Of a stretch of 39,482 nucleotides of DNA, positions 19,713 to 28,844 are shown piece by piece. The translations under genes were made by a program, and so were the position numbers. The DNA is from Actinomycetes bacterium (GTDB lineage: Bacteria; Actinomycetota; Aquicultoria; UBA3085; Oleimmundimicrobiaceae): positions 1 through 39,482 of the forward strand of contig JAUWKI010000011.1 of the NCBI GenBank assembly GCA_030614255.1. Direction: 5' to 3'. Numbering within the stretch: the stretch's first letter is position 1; each line of letters starts with the position of its first letter. A model generated the notes under the pieces. The model searched no databases. It saw only the letters and a list, made by a program, of their open reading frames with translations, and was not told the DNA's origin.

Positions 19713-20690
19713 ATGATTGGATATCTTGGTGTTGATGTTGGTTCTGTGAGCACCAATTTGGTAGTTATCGATGAAAAAACTAATGTGGTTTCCTATATTT
19801 ATCGAAGAACCATGGGTGAACCCATTCGGGCGGTTCAGGAAGGGCTTCGTGAACTCAAAGAGCTTTTGCCGTCCAAAATCGATATAGAAGGTGCCGGCAC
19901 TACGGGAAGTGCCAGATATCTTAGTGGAGTTATCGTTGGGGCCGATGTAATAAAGAATGAGATAACCGCGCATGCGGTTGCGGCAAGCCATTTTGTGCCG
20001 GATGTCCAGACGGTGCTCGAGATAGGGGGGCAGGATTCAAAAATCATAATCCTTCGCGAAGGGGTCGTCGTGGACTTTGCGATGAATACGGTTTGTGCCG
20101 CAGGCACGGGTTCTTTTCTTGACCATCAGGCTGCAAGGATTGGTATTCCAATTGAGGAATTTGGCGCTTATGCTCTTAGGTCTGAAGCTCCTGCACAGAT
20201 TGCGGGGCGGTGTACGGTCTTTGCAGAATCTGACATGATACACAAACAACAGATGGGTTACCATACTGAGGACATCATTTATGGTCTTTGTCAATCTCTC
20301 GTCAGAAATTACTTGAATAATATTGCAAAAGGTAAAGAATTGCTTTCCCCTATTGTTTTCCAGGGTGGCGTTGCGGCAAATCTTGGAATTAAAAAGGCCT
20401 TTGAAGAAGTATTGGAGACAGAGACAATAATTCCCAAGCATTATAGCGTCATGGGAGCAATAGGTGCCTCTCTCTTGGCAAAAGAAAAGATGAGAGAAAA
20501 AGCCAAATCATCCTTTAAAGGTTTTTCCACTTCTGATATAGAATTTAAGACGAGCAGTTTTTACTGCAAGGGATGCTCAAATAACTGTGAAATAGTGAAG
20601 ATAGAGGTTGAAGAAGAAGTTCTTGCTTGCTGGGGTGGTCGATGCGGTAAGTGGGAAGTTGAGCAAACAGGAACCACCCCAGTTTCCTAG
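19713..20690 (+). CDS. CoA-substrate-specific enzyme activase (BadF/BcrA/HgdC ASKHA ATPase)
   Basis: GYLGVDVGSVSTNLVVID, EGAGTTGSARYL, EIGGQDSKII, DFAMNTVCAAGTGSFLDHQAARIGI, GRCTVFAESDMIHKQQ. Confidence 0.92.
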   Translation: MIGYLGVDVGSVSTNLVVIDEKTNVVSYIYRRTMGEPIRAVQEGLRELKELLPSKIDIEGAGTTGSARYLSGVIVGADVIKNEITAHAVAASHFVPDVQTVLEIGGQDSKIIILREGVVVDFAMNTVCAAGTGSFLDHQAARIGIPIEEFGAYALRSEAPAQIAGRCTVFAESDMIHKQQMGYHTEDIIYGLCQSLVRNYLNNIAKGKELLSPIVFQGGVAANLGIKKAFEEVLETETIIPKHYSVMGAIGASLLAKEKMREKAKSSFKGFSTSDIEFKTSSFYCKGCSNNCEIVKIEVEEEVLACWGGRCGKWEVEQTGTTPVS

Positions 20691-20737
20691 ATACTGGTCT
20701 GATGATAGTATCTGAGCAAGAAGATTTAAAAATTTCT

Positions 20738-20940
20738 TTATTCGCTATAAACACCTATAGTGATGGTAACTTCCTCATCGGATGTTCCAAACGTGACCGT
20801 CCCGTTACGGGAGCCCTTTGTGATAATAAAGATAACGGAAGTTTCTCCCTCGCTGGAAATGGTGGCCGATTCTTCAACGGTCCACCCGTTTGCGGGCAAT
20901 TCCGTATTCGGGCTTTACGAAGTTTCGGCGCAGCCGAAAC
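20738..20940 (-). pseudogene. Decayed fragment of a lipoprotein paralog
   Basis: Minus-strand frame reads ...ETS*SPNTELPANGWTVEESATISSEGETSVIFIITKGSRNGTVTFGTSDEEVTITIGVYSE*, sharing ELPANGWTV with the 21110-21763 protein. Confidence 0.6.
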
Positions 20941-21039
20941 TTGGGTGGACGAAATGAGCCGTATAGCCCATATTATATGACCGAGCTGAAGGTAAGGCAA
21001 GGTTGCGTAGCAACCGCCGAGTTCCGAACCTTTGCTATT

Positions 21040-21288
21040 TTATTTGCTGATTTGTTTCTCAGTAAAATTACCCGCCACGGGCAGCTTAAATCTTTCTCCC
21101 TTGAACGCCTTATACATTAACACCACCAGCCAAAGAATTAACCCCAAAGACGTTATTAAAATTGATATCATCCATCCGATATACAGGATCATTACAACGA
21201 CCGTTGCTATCATTGATATCACGAATAGTGCCAGAAATGTCACCAGTGACTGCATTGTATGAAACCTGACAAACTTGTCTTCTTTTTT
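21040..21288 (-). pseudogene. 5'-truncated DUF4870 gene
   Basis: Minus strand KKEDKFVRFHTMQSLVTFLALF...YKAFKGERFKLPVAGNFTEKQISK aligns by eye with the C-terminal portion of the intact DUF4870 protein at 15504-15887; upstream N-term missing. Confidence 0.65.
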
Positions 21289-21763
21289 TCAAATTCAGTT
21301 TTCTATAATGAGGTACGTTGTGTAATTTGGGCCATAGTAAATATACCCCCCCTGCCTCTGCATGTTCTTCACTGCGAGAGCACTCAACCATCAATTCTCT
21401 ATTCCCTTTATCTGCCCCTATCACAATTGAATAATCTACTTGCCCTCTACCAAAAACTGTCCAGCCATTTGCAGGAAGTTCTTTTTCATAGAAAGCCAAA
21501 ACTTCGTCAATACTCGCTGATGTTACATATAGTATCAGCCCCTCACGTAAATAATCCGTCCGTACTGAGCCTGGATAACGGGGCACATCTGGAATGTCCT
21601 CTCCCGCAACATCTGAAGCTGGAGGGCCTTCTGCTGGTATTGCTACTTCCCCTTCTTCTTTCACTGGAGCATCTTCAACAGGACCTACACATCCACTTAT
21701 CAGCACAACTGCAATTATCATTACTGCTAAGAGTGCCAGCATCCCTAATTTTTTCATGTTCAT
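21110..21763 (-). CDS. Small lipoprotein; likely true end 21295 if a 1-nt homopolymer frameshift is corrected
   Basis: Signal peptide and lipobox LLISGC-like (VVLISGC); PRYPGSVRTDY...FYEKELPANGWTV; C7 run at 21346-21352 then frame enters DUF4870 remnant. Confidence 0.65.
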   Translation of the reverse strand: MNMKKLGMLALLAVMIIAVVLISGCVGPVEDAPVKEEGEVAIPAEGPPASDVAGEDIPDVPRYPGSVRTDYLREGLILYVTSASIDEVLAFYEKELPANGWTVFGRGQVDYSIVIGADKGNRELMVECSRSEEHAEAGGVYLLWPKLHNVPHYRKLNLKKRRQVCQVSYNAVTGDISGTIRDINDSNGRCNDPVYRMDDINFNNVFGVNSLAGGVNV

Positions 21764-21794
21764 TTTGTACCTAAATCAACCAGTTCTTCCACTA

Positions 21795-22532
21795 CTATAC
21801 ATCCCCGGGCATGCCAGGTATGCCAGCAGGTATCTCCATTATTTCTACACCCGCAGGTAATTCAAACATGTTGTCGGGAATGTCAACGAATTCAATGTTC
21901 CTCCAGTCCGTCCTCCCTGTACCCTCAGGTGTCGTTATTTCCGTTCGGATAGGAAACCCGTGCTCTAGCCATATCCACATCTTTGCCTTACCCTCGGGGG
22001 AAGCATATTCAACGACGGTGCAGAGCTTTCCATCTATTGTTTCAGTGCCAATGCCCGTTGGGTTATAGGCCTCAATAGAACCAACTTCTTCTGTGGCTGA
22101 TTTCTCTGTGGCTGATTCCGTAGCCTGGCTGAAATCAATTTTTGTTGCCATATTCTCATCAGGAAAATATGTATACGCCTCTTGTTTATCTCCATTCATT
22201 ATCATAATCATAGTCTGCCCTTCCACAGTCATTTCCGTCCTCATATTATGCCCTTTCATCCATACCGTGGATGTCACTGATGGCTCTCCGGGGATTGTTA
22301 TCACCATGTCGTATTTGACTGAACCTATGCCTACTGCCTTAGCCAAAACATCGCTTAACGATTCGTCACTTGGTGGCGTTGTAGTTTCTTCTATAGGTTG
22401 TGTTACAGGTCGTTCAGTCGGTGTCTCTGGTTTTTCAGACGCTCCTCCACATCCACTTATCAAAACAACTCCAACTATCAGCACTGCTAAGAGTGCCAGT
22501 ATTCCAAAAGTTTTTATGTTCATTTTCATCAT
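21795..22532 (-). CDS. LolA/DUF4412-like outer lipoprotein
   Basis: Lipobox VVLISGC; MWIWLEHGFPIRTEITTPEG, WRNIEFVDIPDNMFELPAGVEI. Confidence 0.75.
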   Translation of the reverse strand: MMKMNIKTFGILALLAVLIVGVVLISGCGGASEKPETPTERPVTQPIEETTTPPSDESLSDVLAKAVGIGSVKYDMVITIPGEPSVTSTVWMKGHNMRTEMTVEGQTMIMIMNGDKQEAYTYFPDENMATKIDFSQATESATEKSATEEVGSIEAYNPTGIGTETIDGKLCTVVEYASPEGKAKMWIWLEHGFPIRTEITTPEGTGRTDWRNIEFVDIPDNMFELPAGVEIMEIPAGIPGMPGDV

Positions 22533-22562
22533 GATTTATAACCTCCTTATTTTTTAAATAGT

Positions 22563-22982
22563 CTATGTTTCGACCTTAAAATATTTTACCAAATGTATCG
22601 ATTTTTTCAAAGCGGGGTTCGGAATTTCATATAACTTCTTATAGTAGTCTTTAACTTGGTCAACGGAATCTTGGGTTATCAGAACAACCGTTAAGTCTTC
22701 TGCGCCGGCTTCCCCCGCAATACCCACGCTTCCTTGAATCTCCGCATCTGGATAGACGGGCATATCGCTTGGCCAGTTATCTGGTATCTTGGCTCCCGTT
22801 TCAATTTCTACTTTTTCACCCTCATCGCTCTCTATTGTAACTTTTCCTCCATCGGCTTCGCTCTCTATTTTAACTTCTCCTTCTTCTGTTTTTATGGTTG
22901 TAGTCTTTTTTGCGCATCCTGCTATCAGGACCAAAGAAATTAACAAGGTGAAGATTGTGAGTAATGCTAAAATTCTTTTCAT
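22563..22982 (-). CDS. Small lipoprotein, possibly C-terminally truncated
   Basis: Lipobox SLVLIAGC; charged EEGEVKIES repeats; DNWPSDMPVYPDAEIQGSV...VDQVKDYYKKL. Confidence 0.7.
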   Translation of the reverse strand: MKRILALLTIFTLLISLVLIAGCAKKTTTIKTEEGEVKIESEADGGKVTIESDEGEKVEIETGAKIPDNWPSDMPVYPDAEIQGSVGIAGEAGAEDLTVVLITQDSVDQVKDYYKKLYEIPNPALKKSIHLVKYFKVET

Positions 22983-23205
22983 TTTTTACCTCCTTTCAAA
23001 TTTAAAATAAGCTATATTTAAGATTTCTACAAATTGGGAAAACTTCCTCTCATTTAAGAAAAGCATCTAAAGTTTTTTGGTATTTCAATCCTACCGGCAG
23101 GCAAGCGAATTCCGATATTTCATCGGGGCGAAGCAATCTCGTGTTGACTTTTTCTGTCATATCGTAAATATTTGGAGTTAACTTTATTTAATAGGAGCTG
23201 TTTGA

Positions 23206-24075
23206 ATGTTTAAAATTTTAGACAAGGAGAAACTCGCGCTTTCGATTTTCCGTTTTGAAATTGAAGCTCCAAAAATAGCGCGAAAAGCTAAAGCAGGGCA
23301 GTTTGTAATTCTGCGTCTAGATGAGCAGGGTGAACGTATCCCTTTAACCATCTGTGATTTTGATGAGAAGAAATCCAGCATTTCTCTCGTCCTTCAGGAG
23401 GTTGGAAAGACCACTCAGCAACTCGCTTCACTTTCTTGTGGAGATTGCATAGCGGATGTTGTTGGGCCTCTAGGTAAACCATCTGAAATTAAAAACTTTG
23501 GCACAGTTGTCTGTGTTGCGGGTGGGGTTGGGGCAGCGGTCATTCTTCCCGTGGCTCGGGTGCTCAAAGGAGTTGGCAATAAGATAATTACCATTTTGGG
23601 GGCAAGAAGCGAAGAGTTGCTGATTTTGGAAGAGGAGCTTTCCTTGATAAGCGATGAATTTTTCATCATGACTGATGATGGGAGCAAGGGAAGATGTGGA
23701 GTATGTACGGATATTCTTAAAGAACTTATCGAAGGCGGTTGCGATATAAGTCGGGTTGTTGCAATCGGCCCGGTAATAATGATGAAGTTTGTTTGTAAGA
23801 CAACAGAACCTCATAAAATAAAGACAGTAGTTAGTCTTAATTCAATAATGGTTGACGGGACCGGAATGTGTGGCTCTTGCCGGGTTACAGTTGGCGGGGA
23901 AACGAAATTTTGCTGTGTTGACGGCCCTGAGTTCGATGGTCACCTGGTTGATTTCGACGAGTTGATAAACAGGCAAAGGATGTATTTAGAGGAAGAAAGT
24001 TTATCACTTGAGCTGCACGATGTTAAAAGGGTCGAGTGTAGATGCAAGAAGCACAAAAAGAGAGAAGGTAATTGA
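23206..24075 (+). CDS. nfnA: NADH-dependent ferredoxin:NADP+ oxidoreductase / sulfide dehydrogenase beta subunit (NfnA/SudB-like)
   Basis: FAD/NAD reductase fold motifs, VAGGVGAAVILPVARVL, MVDGTGMCGSCRVTVGGETKFCCVDGPEFDGH. Confidence 0.88.
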   Translation: MFKILDKEKLALSIFRFEIEAPKIARKAKAGQFVILRLDEQGERIPLTICDFDEKKSSISLVLQEVGKTTQQLASLSCGDCIADVVGPLGKPSEIKNFGTVVCVAGGVGAAVILPVARVLKGVGNKIITILGARSEELLILEEELSLISDEFFIMTDDGSKGRCGVCTDILKELIEGGCDISRVVAIGPVIMMKFVCKTTEPHKIKTVVSLNSIMVDGTGMCGSCRVTVGGETKFCCVDGPEFDGHLVDFDELINRQRMYLEEESLSLELHDVKRVECRCKKHKKREGN

Positions 24076-24079
24076 CAGG

Positions 24080-25480
24080 TTGGAGCAGAATAACAAGCAA
24101 GTCCCAAGTCGCATTCCGGTAAGTGAGCAAACTCCTAAAGAGCGAGTTTCAAATTTTAATGAGGTTACTTTAGGGTATACCGCTGAGCAAGCGGTTGCCG
24201 AAGCGAGTCGGTGTTTACAGTGCAAGTTGGCACCATGCATACAAGGCTGCCCAGTTGGAATCAGTATTCCTTCGTTCATAAAGTTAATTAAAGAGGGAAA
24301 CTTCAGAGGGGCTATCAACAAGATTAAAGAAAAAAATTGTCTTCCCACAGTCTGTGGCCGAGTTTGTCCGCAGGAAAATCAATGTGAGAAATTATGTACT
24401 CTAGGAAAAAAAGGAGAACCGGTTGCGATTGGTCGTCTTGAGAGATTCGTCGCCGATTATGAAAGAGAATCCGGAAAAATATCTTTGCCAAAAAAGAAGG
24501 AACCGACAGATAAAAAAGTTGCTGTAGTGGGCTCGGGACCAGCTGGTCTAACTTGTGCGGGAGATTTAGCTAAGTTGGGTCACAAGGTTACTATTTTTGA
24601 AGCTCTTCATAAGCCGGGCGGTGTTCTCTTATACGGAATCCCGGAGTTTAGATTGCCGAAGGCGGTAGTTGAATCGGAGATAAGCTATATCAAGAAGCTG
24701 GGGGTCGAAATTAAGACGAATATGGTTGTCGGTAAAATAACAACCATAGATGAGTTATTTTACGAAGGGTATGATGCTATTTTTATAGGGGTGGGCGCTG
24801 GTCTTCCACGATTCTTGAAGGTCCCAGGAGAGAATTTTAATGGCATTTATTCCGCCAACGAATTTTTGACACGCGTTAATTTAATGAAGGCCTATCTTTT
24901 CCCGAAATATGATACCCCGATAAAAAAAGGAGAGAATGTAGTGGTTGTTGGTGGCGGGAATGTGGCGATGGATTCCGCCCGAACGGCTCTTCGTCTTGGG
25001 GCAAAAAAAGTGTATCTTCTTTATCGGCGTGCCAAAGAAGATATGCCCGCGCGTAAAGAAGAAGTTCAACATGCAAAAGAAGAGGGGATAGATTTTAGAA
25101 TTTTGGCTACCCCAAAAAGGTTTATTGGTATTGAAGGCCGGGTATCGGCGGCAGAGTGTGTTGAGACTAGACTGGGCGAGTTAGATAATTCGGGCAGAAG
25201 AAAGCCGGTTATCAAGGAAGGTTCTGAGTTTCTTTTGGCTGTGGATGTTGTGATTGTCGCTATTGGAGCAAAGGCTAATCCTTTGTTGCCTAAGGCAACT
25301 CCGGGACTTAAACTTTACAAAGAAGGATATATCGCCACGGATCAAAACTGTGTAACCAGCAAGGAAGGCATCTTTGCTGGAGGCGACATTGTCACCGGTT
25401 CCGCAACTGTAATTTCAGCCATGGGAACAGGTAGAAAAGCAACATTAGAGATTGACCGTTACCTGGCCACTCTTAAATAA
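24080..25480 (+). CDS. nfnB: NfnB/SudA (GltD-like) flavoprotein subunit
   Basis: CLQCKLAPCIQGCPVGISIPSFI, VVGSGPAGLTCAGDLAKLGHKVTIFEA, VVVGGGNVAMDSARTALRLGA; TTG 24080 chosen as start (track start 24008 overlaps nfnA deeply). Confidence 0.9.
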   Translation: MEQNNKQVPSRIPVSEQTPKERVSNFNEVTLGYTAEQAVAEASRCLQCKLAPCIQGCPVGISIPSFIKLIKEGNFRGAINKIKEKNCLPTVCGRVCPQENQCEKLCTLGKKGEPVAIGRLERFVADYERESGKISLPKKKEPTDKKVAVVGSGPAGLTCAGDLAKLGHKVTIFEALHKPGGVLLYGIPEFRLPKAVVESEISYIKKLGVEIKTNMVVGKITTIDELFYEGYDAIFIGVGAGLPRFLKVPGENFNGIYSANEFLTRVNLMKAYLFPKYDTPIKKGENVVVVGGGNVAMDSARTALRLGAKKVYLLYRRAKEDMPARKEEVQHAKEEGIDFRILATPKRFIGIEGRVSAAECVETRLGELDNSGRRKPVIKEGSEFLLAVDVVIVAIGAKANPLLPKATPGLKLYKEGYIATDQNCVTSKEGIFAGGDIVTGSATVISAMGTGRKATLEIDRYLATLK

Positions 25481-25691
25481 AAAACAAAGCTAATGTTGGA
25501 CTAATGATATCCTTCCTATGTTTAATTAAACCCATCTTCTTATTATGATTTTTTGCGTACAATATTTCTCTTCCCTTTTCCTTGAAAGATTTCTATTTTT
25601 TCTTGACCCATAGAACTCCTTGTGTTAAACATATCTTATAAAAATTATAAATTTTAGTTATGAGAACTCAAAGACTAGAGGAGGTGGGACG

Positions 25692-25910
25692 ATGGCAGTG
25701 GAGGTTGATGCCAGAGGGCTTTCGTGTCCTTTGCCGGTTTTAAAAACCAAAGAAGCAATTACTAAAAATCCAAACGAAGAAATCATAGTTTTGGTAGATA
25801 GCCAGGTTTCGAAAAAGAACGTTACGCGAGTGGCTGAGAGCAACGGATACTCAGTTAAAGTCGAAATGTTGGAAGATGAATTTCGCTTGAAATGTAAAAA
25901 GGGGGATTAA
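25692..25910 (+). CDS. TusA/SirA-like sulfur(selenium)-carrier protein
   Basis: VEVDARGLSCPLPVLKTKEAI. Confidence 0.92.
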   Translation: MAVEVDARGLSCPLPVLKTKEAITKNPNEEIIVLVDSQVSKKNVTRVAESNGYSVKVEMLEDEFRLKCKKGD

Positions 25911-25914
25911 GCAC

Positions 25915-27015
25915 GTGAAAAAAGAAAATATACTCATTTGGCTCTCAGGAGCCGTTGTTGGTCTTTTGGCAGTTCTTCTTGTTCTGTTTGGCAATCCTTT
26001 AAACATGGGCTTTTGTATCGCTTGTTTTGAGCGCGACATCGCCGGAGCTCTGGGACTTCATCGGGCCGCAGTTGTTCAGTACATCCGCCCGGAAATTTTG
26101 GGTATAGTCTTAGGGGCTTTTATTGCCGGGTATGTCGGCAAGGAATTTCGCCCTGAAGGTGGCTCCTCTACCATTACCCGTTTTTTTCTAGGAATCCTTG
26201 TAATGGTTGGAGCCCTTGTTTTTCTCGGTTGTCCTTTGAGGATGATGATTCGCCTCGGCGGAGGTGACCTGAATGCTCTTGTGGCGCTCATCGGTTTCAT
26301 CGCCGGAATTGCAGTTGGCGTTTATTTCTTAAAATCAGGGTTTGATCTTGGAAGAGCTCGCGAGCAGCGAACTTTTAGCGCATGGGTTCTTCCCATCGTT
26401 ATGGTCGGTCTTTTACTTTTACTCATACTTGCTCCTGTTTTTAATCCTGATGCGGGTGGCCCCATCTTCTTTAGCGCGGAAGGCCCCGGCGCTCAGCACG
26501 CAGCCGTTGCTCTTGCTTTAATCGCGGGACTTTTGGTCGGGTATTTAGCACAAAGGTCTAGACTATGTCTGGCTGGCGGTACACGGGACTGGTTGTTGAT
26601 AAAAGACAGTTATCTTATCAAGGGATTTATAGCTATTCTTGCTGTTGTATTGATTGGAAATATTTTGGTTGGAGTTTTAGGTATTACAGGGGTAAATACA
26701 CCTGCTTTTAATTTGGGATTTGAAGGACAACCAGTCGCTCACGCGGTGCATCTCTGGAATTTCTTAGGGATGGCTTTGGTTGGCTTGGGCTCGATTCTTT
26801 TAGGAGGTTGCCCCCTTAGGCAATTGGTTTTGGCCGGAAACGGAAACACCGATTCCGCGGTGGCAGTTCTGGGTATGATTATAGGCGCTGCTATTTCGCA
26901 CAACTTCATGCTCGCGGCAAGTCCCAAAGGCGTGCCCGATTTTGCAAAATATGCGGTTATTGGTGGATTGATTATCTGTCTTGCTGTTGGAGCTTTAAAT
27001 CGGGAAAAAGCTTAA
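25915..27015 (+). CDS. yedE: YedE-family putative selenium transporter
   Basis: Multi-TM; NPLNMGFCIACFERDIAGALGLHRAAVVQYIRPEI, FLGCPLRMMIRL, LLGGCPLRQLVLAGNGNTD. Confidence 0.9.
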   Translation: MKKENILIWLSGAVVGLLAVLLVLFGNPLNMGFCIACFERDIAGALGLHRAAVVQYIRPEILGIVLGAFIAGYVGKEFRPEGGSSTITRFFLGILVMVGALVFLGCPLRMMIRLGGGDLNALVALIGFIAGIAVGVYFLKSGFDLGRAREQRTFSAWVLPIVMVGLLLLLILAPVFNPDAGGPIFFSAEGPGAQHAAVALALIAGLLVGYLAQRSRLCLAGGTRDWLLIKDSYLIKGFIAILAVVLIGNILVGVLGITGVNTPAFNLGFEGQPVAHAVHLWNFLGMALVGLGSILLGGCPLRQLVLAGNGNTDSAVAVLGMIIGAAISHNFMLAASPKGVPDFAKYAVIGGLIICLAVGALNREKA

Positions 27016-27102
27016 ATTCAAAATAGTTGTAAAATGTGGGGAGGGCTTTTTTATTAGCGCGCCCTCTCCTGATTTTGTTGTGGAATTTAAGAGGTGTTTT
27101 AA

Positions 27103-27678
27103 ATGAAAGAAGTTGATGTTAGAGGGTTGGCTTGTCCACAACCGGTTATCTTGACCAAGAAAGCGATTGAGGCGGGTGCTGAGCAAATTGAGGTCTTGGT
27201 GAGCGGAGACGTTGCTCGAGATAATGTTAGAAGGATGGCAGAAAAATTGGGTTGCTCTGTTTCCTATGAGAAAAAAGAGGGCTATTGGCGACTAAATATC
27301 AAATCTGGTAGCAAAGTTTGCAAAAAGGTGGTTGAAAAGGGAAAATCGACGGTTATCTTCATAAATAGTAGCAGGATTAGGAAAGGGAGCGATGAGTTGG
27401 GCGAAGTTTTGATGAAGGCCTTCTTCAACACGCTTTCCCAGAGCGAGCCCTGGTTTGATAAAGTCGTTTTCATGAATGGTGGAGTTGAGCTGGTTGCAGA
27501 AGGTTCTCCGGTTTTAGATGCCCTCCGTTGTCTGCTTGATAAGGGCGTTCAAATTCTTGCCTGCGGGACATGTCTCGACTACTTTGGCTTAAAGGAGAAG
27601 ATAGCCGTTGGAACCATCTCAAATATGTATGATATAGTCGATGCTTTCAATGAAGCCGCGAAAGTAGTTACAGTTTAG
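27103..27678 (+). CDS. yedF: Selenium metabolism protein YedF (TusA domain + DsrE-like domain)
   Basis: VDVRGLACPQPVILTKKAIE fused to VIFINSSRIRKGSDELGEVLMKAFFNTL...ILACGTCLDYFGLKEKIAVGTISNMYDIV. Confidence 0.92.
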   Translation: MKEVDVRGLACPQPVILTKKAIEAGAEQIEVLVSGDVARDNVRRMAEKLGCSVSYEKKEGYWRLNIKSGSKVCKKVVEKGKSTVIFINSSRIRKGSDELGEVLMKAFFNTLSQSEPWFDKVVFMNGGVELVAEGSPVLDALRCLLDKGVQILACGTCLDYFGLKEKIAVGTISNMYDIVDAFNEAAKVVTV

Positions 27679-27689
27679 AGGGGAAAATC

Positions 27690-28844
27690 ATGTCGATTTA
27701 TCTTGACAATGCCGCAACTTCATACCCCAAGCCATCGTGCATGCTTGAGGCATGTAAGGTTTTCACTGAGCAAGTGGGGGCAAATCCCGGCCGCTCAGGT
27801 CATCGGCTCTCTGTTGAGGCGGGTCGAATTTTGTATGACGCTAGAGCTTCTGTGGCGCAGCTTTTCAATATCGAAGACCCCTTGAAAATAATCTTTACTT
27901 ACAATGCGACCTATGCCATAAATATGGCTCTTTTCGGGTTCTTAAAACAGGGGGATCACGTCATAACCAGTTCAATCGAGCATAATGCCATCGCGAGGCC
28001 CCTTCGGTATCTTGAAAGTCAGGGTGTTGAACTTACGCGTGTACCGGTTGACCCAAAAACTTGTCAAGTTGACCCCATAGATTTTAAGAAAGCCATGAGG
28101 CCAAACACGAAACTTATAGCCATTCTTCATGGCTCGAACGTGACCGGTGTGATTTTTCCGGTAGCCGAGATAGGTAAAATTGCCCGGGAAAATAACGTGT
28201 TATTTCTCGTTGATTCCGCTCAAACTGCCGGAGTTTATCCCATCGATGTTGAGGCAATGAATATCGATTTTCTCGCCTTTACGGGACACAAGTCTCTCTT
28301 TGGTATGCAGGGGACAGGCGGGCTTTATGTTAAAGAGGGGACAAACTTGCTTCCTTTGGTCAGAGGTGGCACGGGCAGCAAATCGGAAGAAGATATCCAA
28401 CCCGATTTTATGCCTGATTGTCTTGAGAGCGGAACGCCCAATACACCCGGCTTAGCTGCTTTGGCAGCAGGAGTGAAATTTGTGCTTGCTGAGGGAATAT
28501 TAAAGATTCGTTCTCGCGAGGAAGAACTTATAAAGCAGTTAATAGACGGACTTTCTGCAATTAATGGTGTAAACCTGGTTGGAAATATGACGTTAGATTG
28601 CCGGTTGCCGGTTATTTCTTTCAACGTGAGCGGACTTTTGCCTTCGGAGGTTGGGCAAATTCTTGATGAAAAGTACGATATTATGGTAAGAGTAGGGCTT
28701 CACTGTGCTCCCTGGGCTCACCAAGCAATGGGAACTTATCCAAAAGGAACTGTTCGCGTAAGTTTAAGTTATTTAAACAAAAGCGATGAAGTTAAATATT
28801 TTTTAAACGCAGTTAATGAAATTAGCGAAAAAAGGAGAACTTAG
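27690..28844 (+). CDS. Class V aminotransferase / cysteine desulfurase family protein
   Basis: YLDNAATSYPKP, TYNATYAINMALFGFLKQGDHVITSSIEHNAIARPL, FTGHKSLFGMQGTGGLYV, VRVGLHCAPWAH. Confidence 0.93.
   Translation: MSIYLDNAATSYPKPSCMLEACKVFTEQVGANPGRSGHRLSVEAGRILYDARASVAQLFNIEDPLKIIFTYNATYAINMALFGFLKQGDHVITSSIEHNAIARPLRYLESQGVELTRVPVDPKTCQVDPIDFKKAMRPNTKLIAILHGSNVTGVIFPVAEIGKIARENNVLFLVDSAQTAGVYPIDVEAMNIDFLAFTGHKSLFGMQGTGGLYVKEGTNLLPLVRGGTGSKSEEDIQPDFMPDCLESGTPNTPGLAALAAGVKFVLAEGILKIRSREEELIKQLIDGLSAINGVNLVGNMTLDCRLPVISFNVSGLLPSEVGQILDEKYDIMVRVGLHCAPWAHQAMGTYPKGTVRVSLSYLNKSDEVKYFLNAVNEISEKRRT

Noticed and set aside
20702-21262. Short plus- and minus-strand track ORFs in this region
   Set aside because: The real signal is pseudogene remnants in other frames (lipoprotein and DUF4870 fragments).
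21259-22557. Plus-strand ORFs overlapping the lipoprotein genes
   Set aside because: Antisense to ORFs with clear lipoprotein signal peptides; no homology features.
22563-22610. GTTTCGACC... sequence as a CRISPR-type repeat
   Set aside because: Single occurrence, lies at the end of a lipoprotein ORF and contains a promoter-like sequence instead.
27030-27075. GGGGAGGGC...GCCCTCTCC hairpin between yedE and yedF as terminator
   Set aside because: Stem is imperfect and the T-run lies in the loop instead of after the stem; likely only a weak intergenic hairpin.
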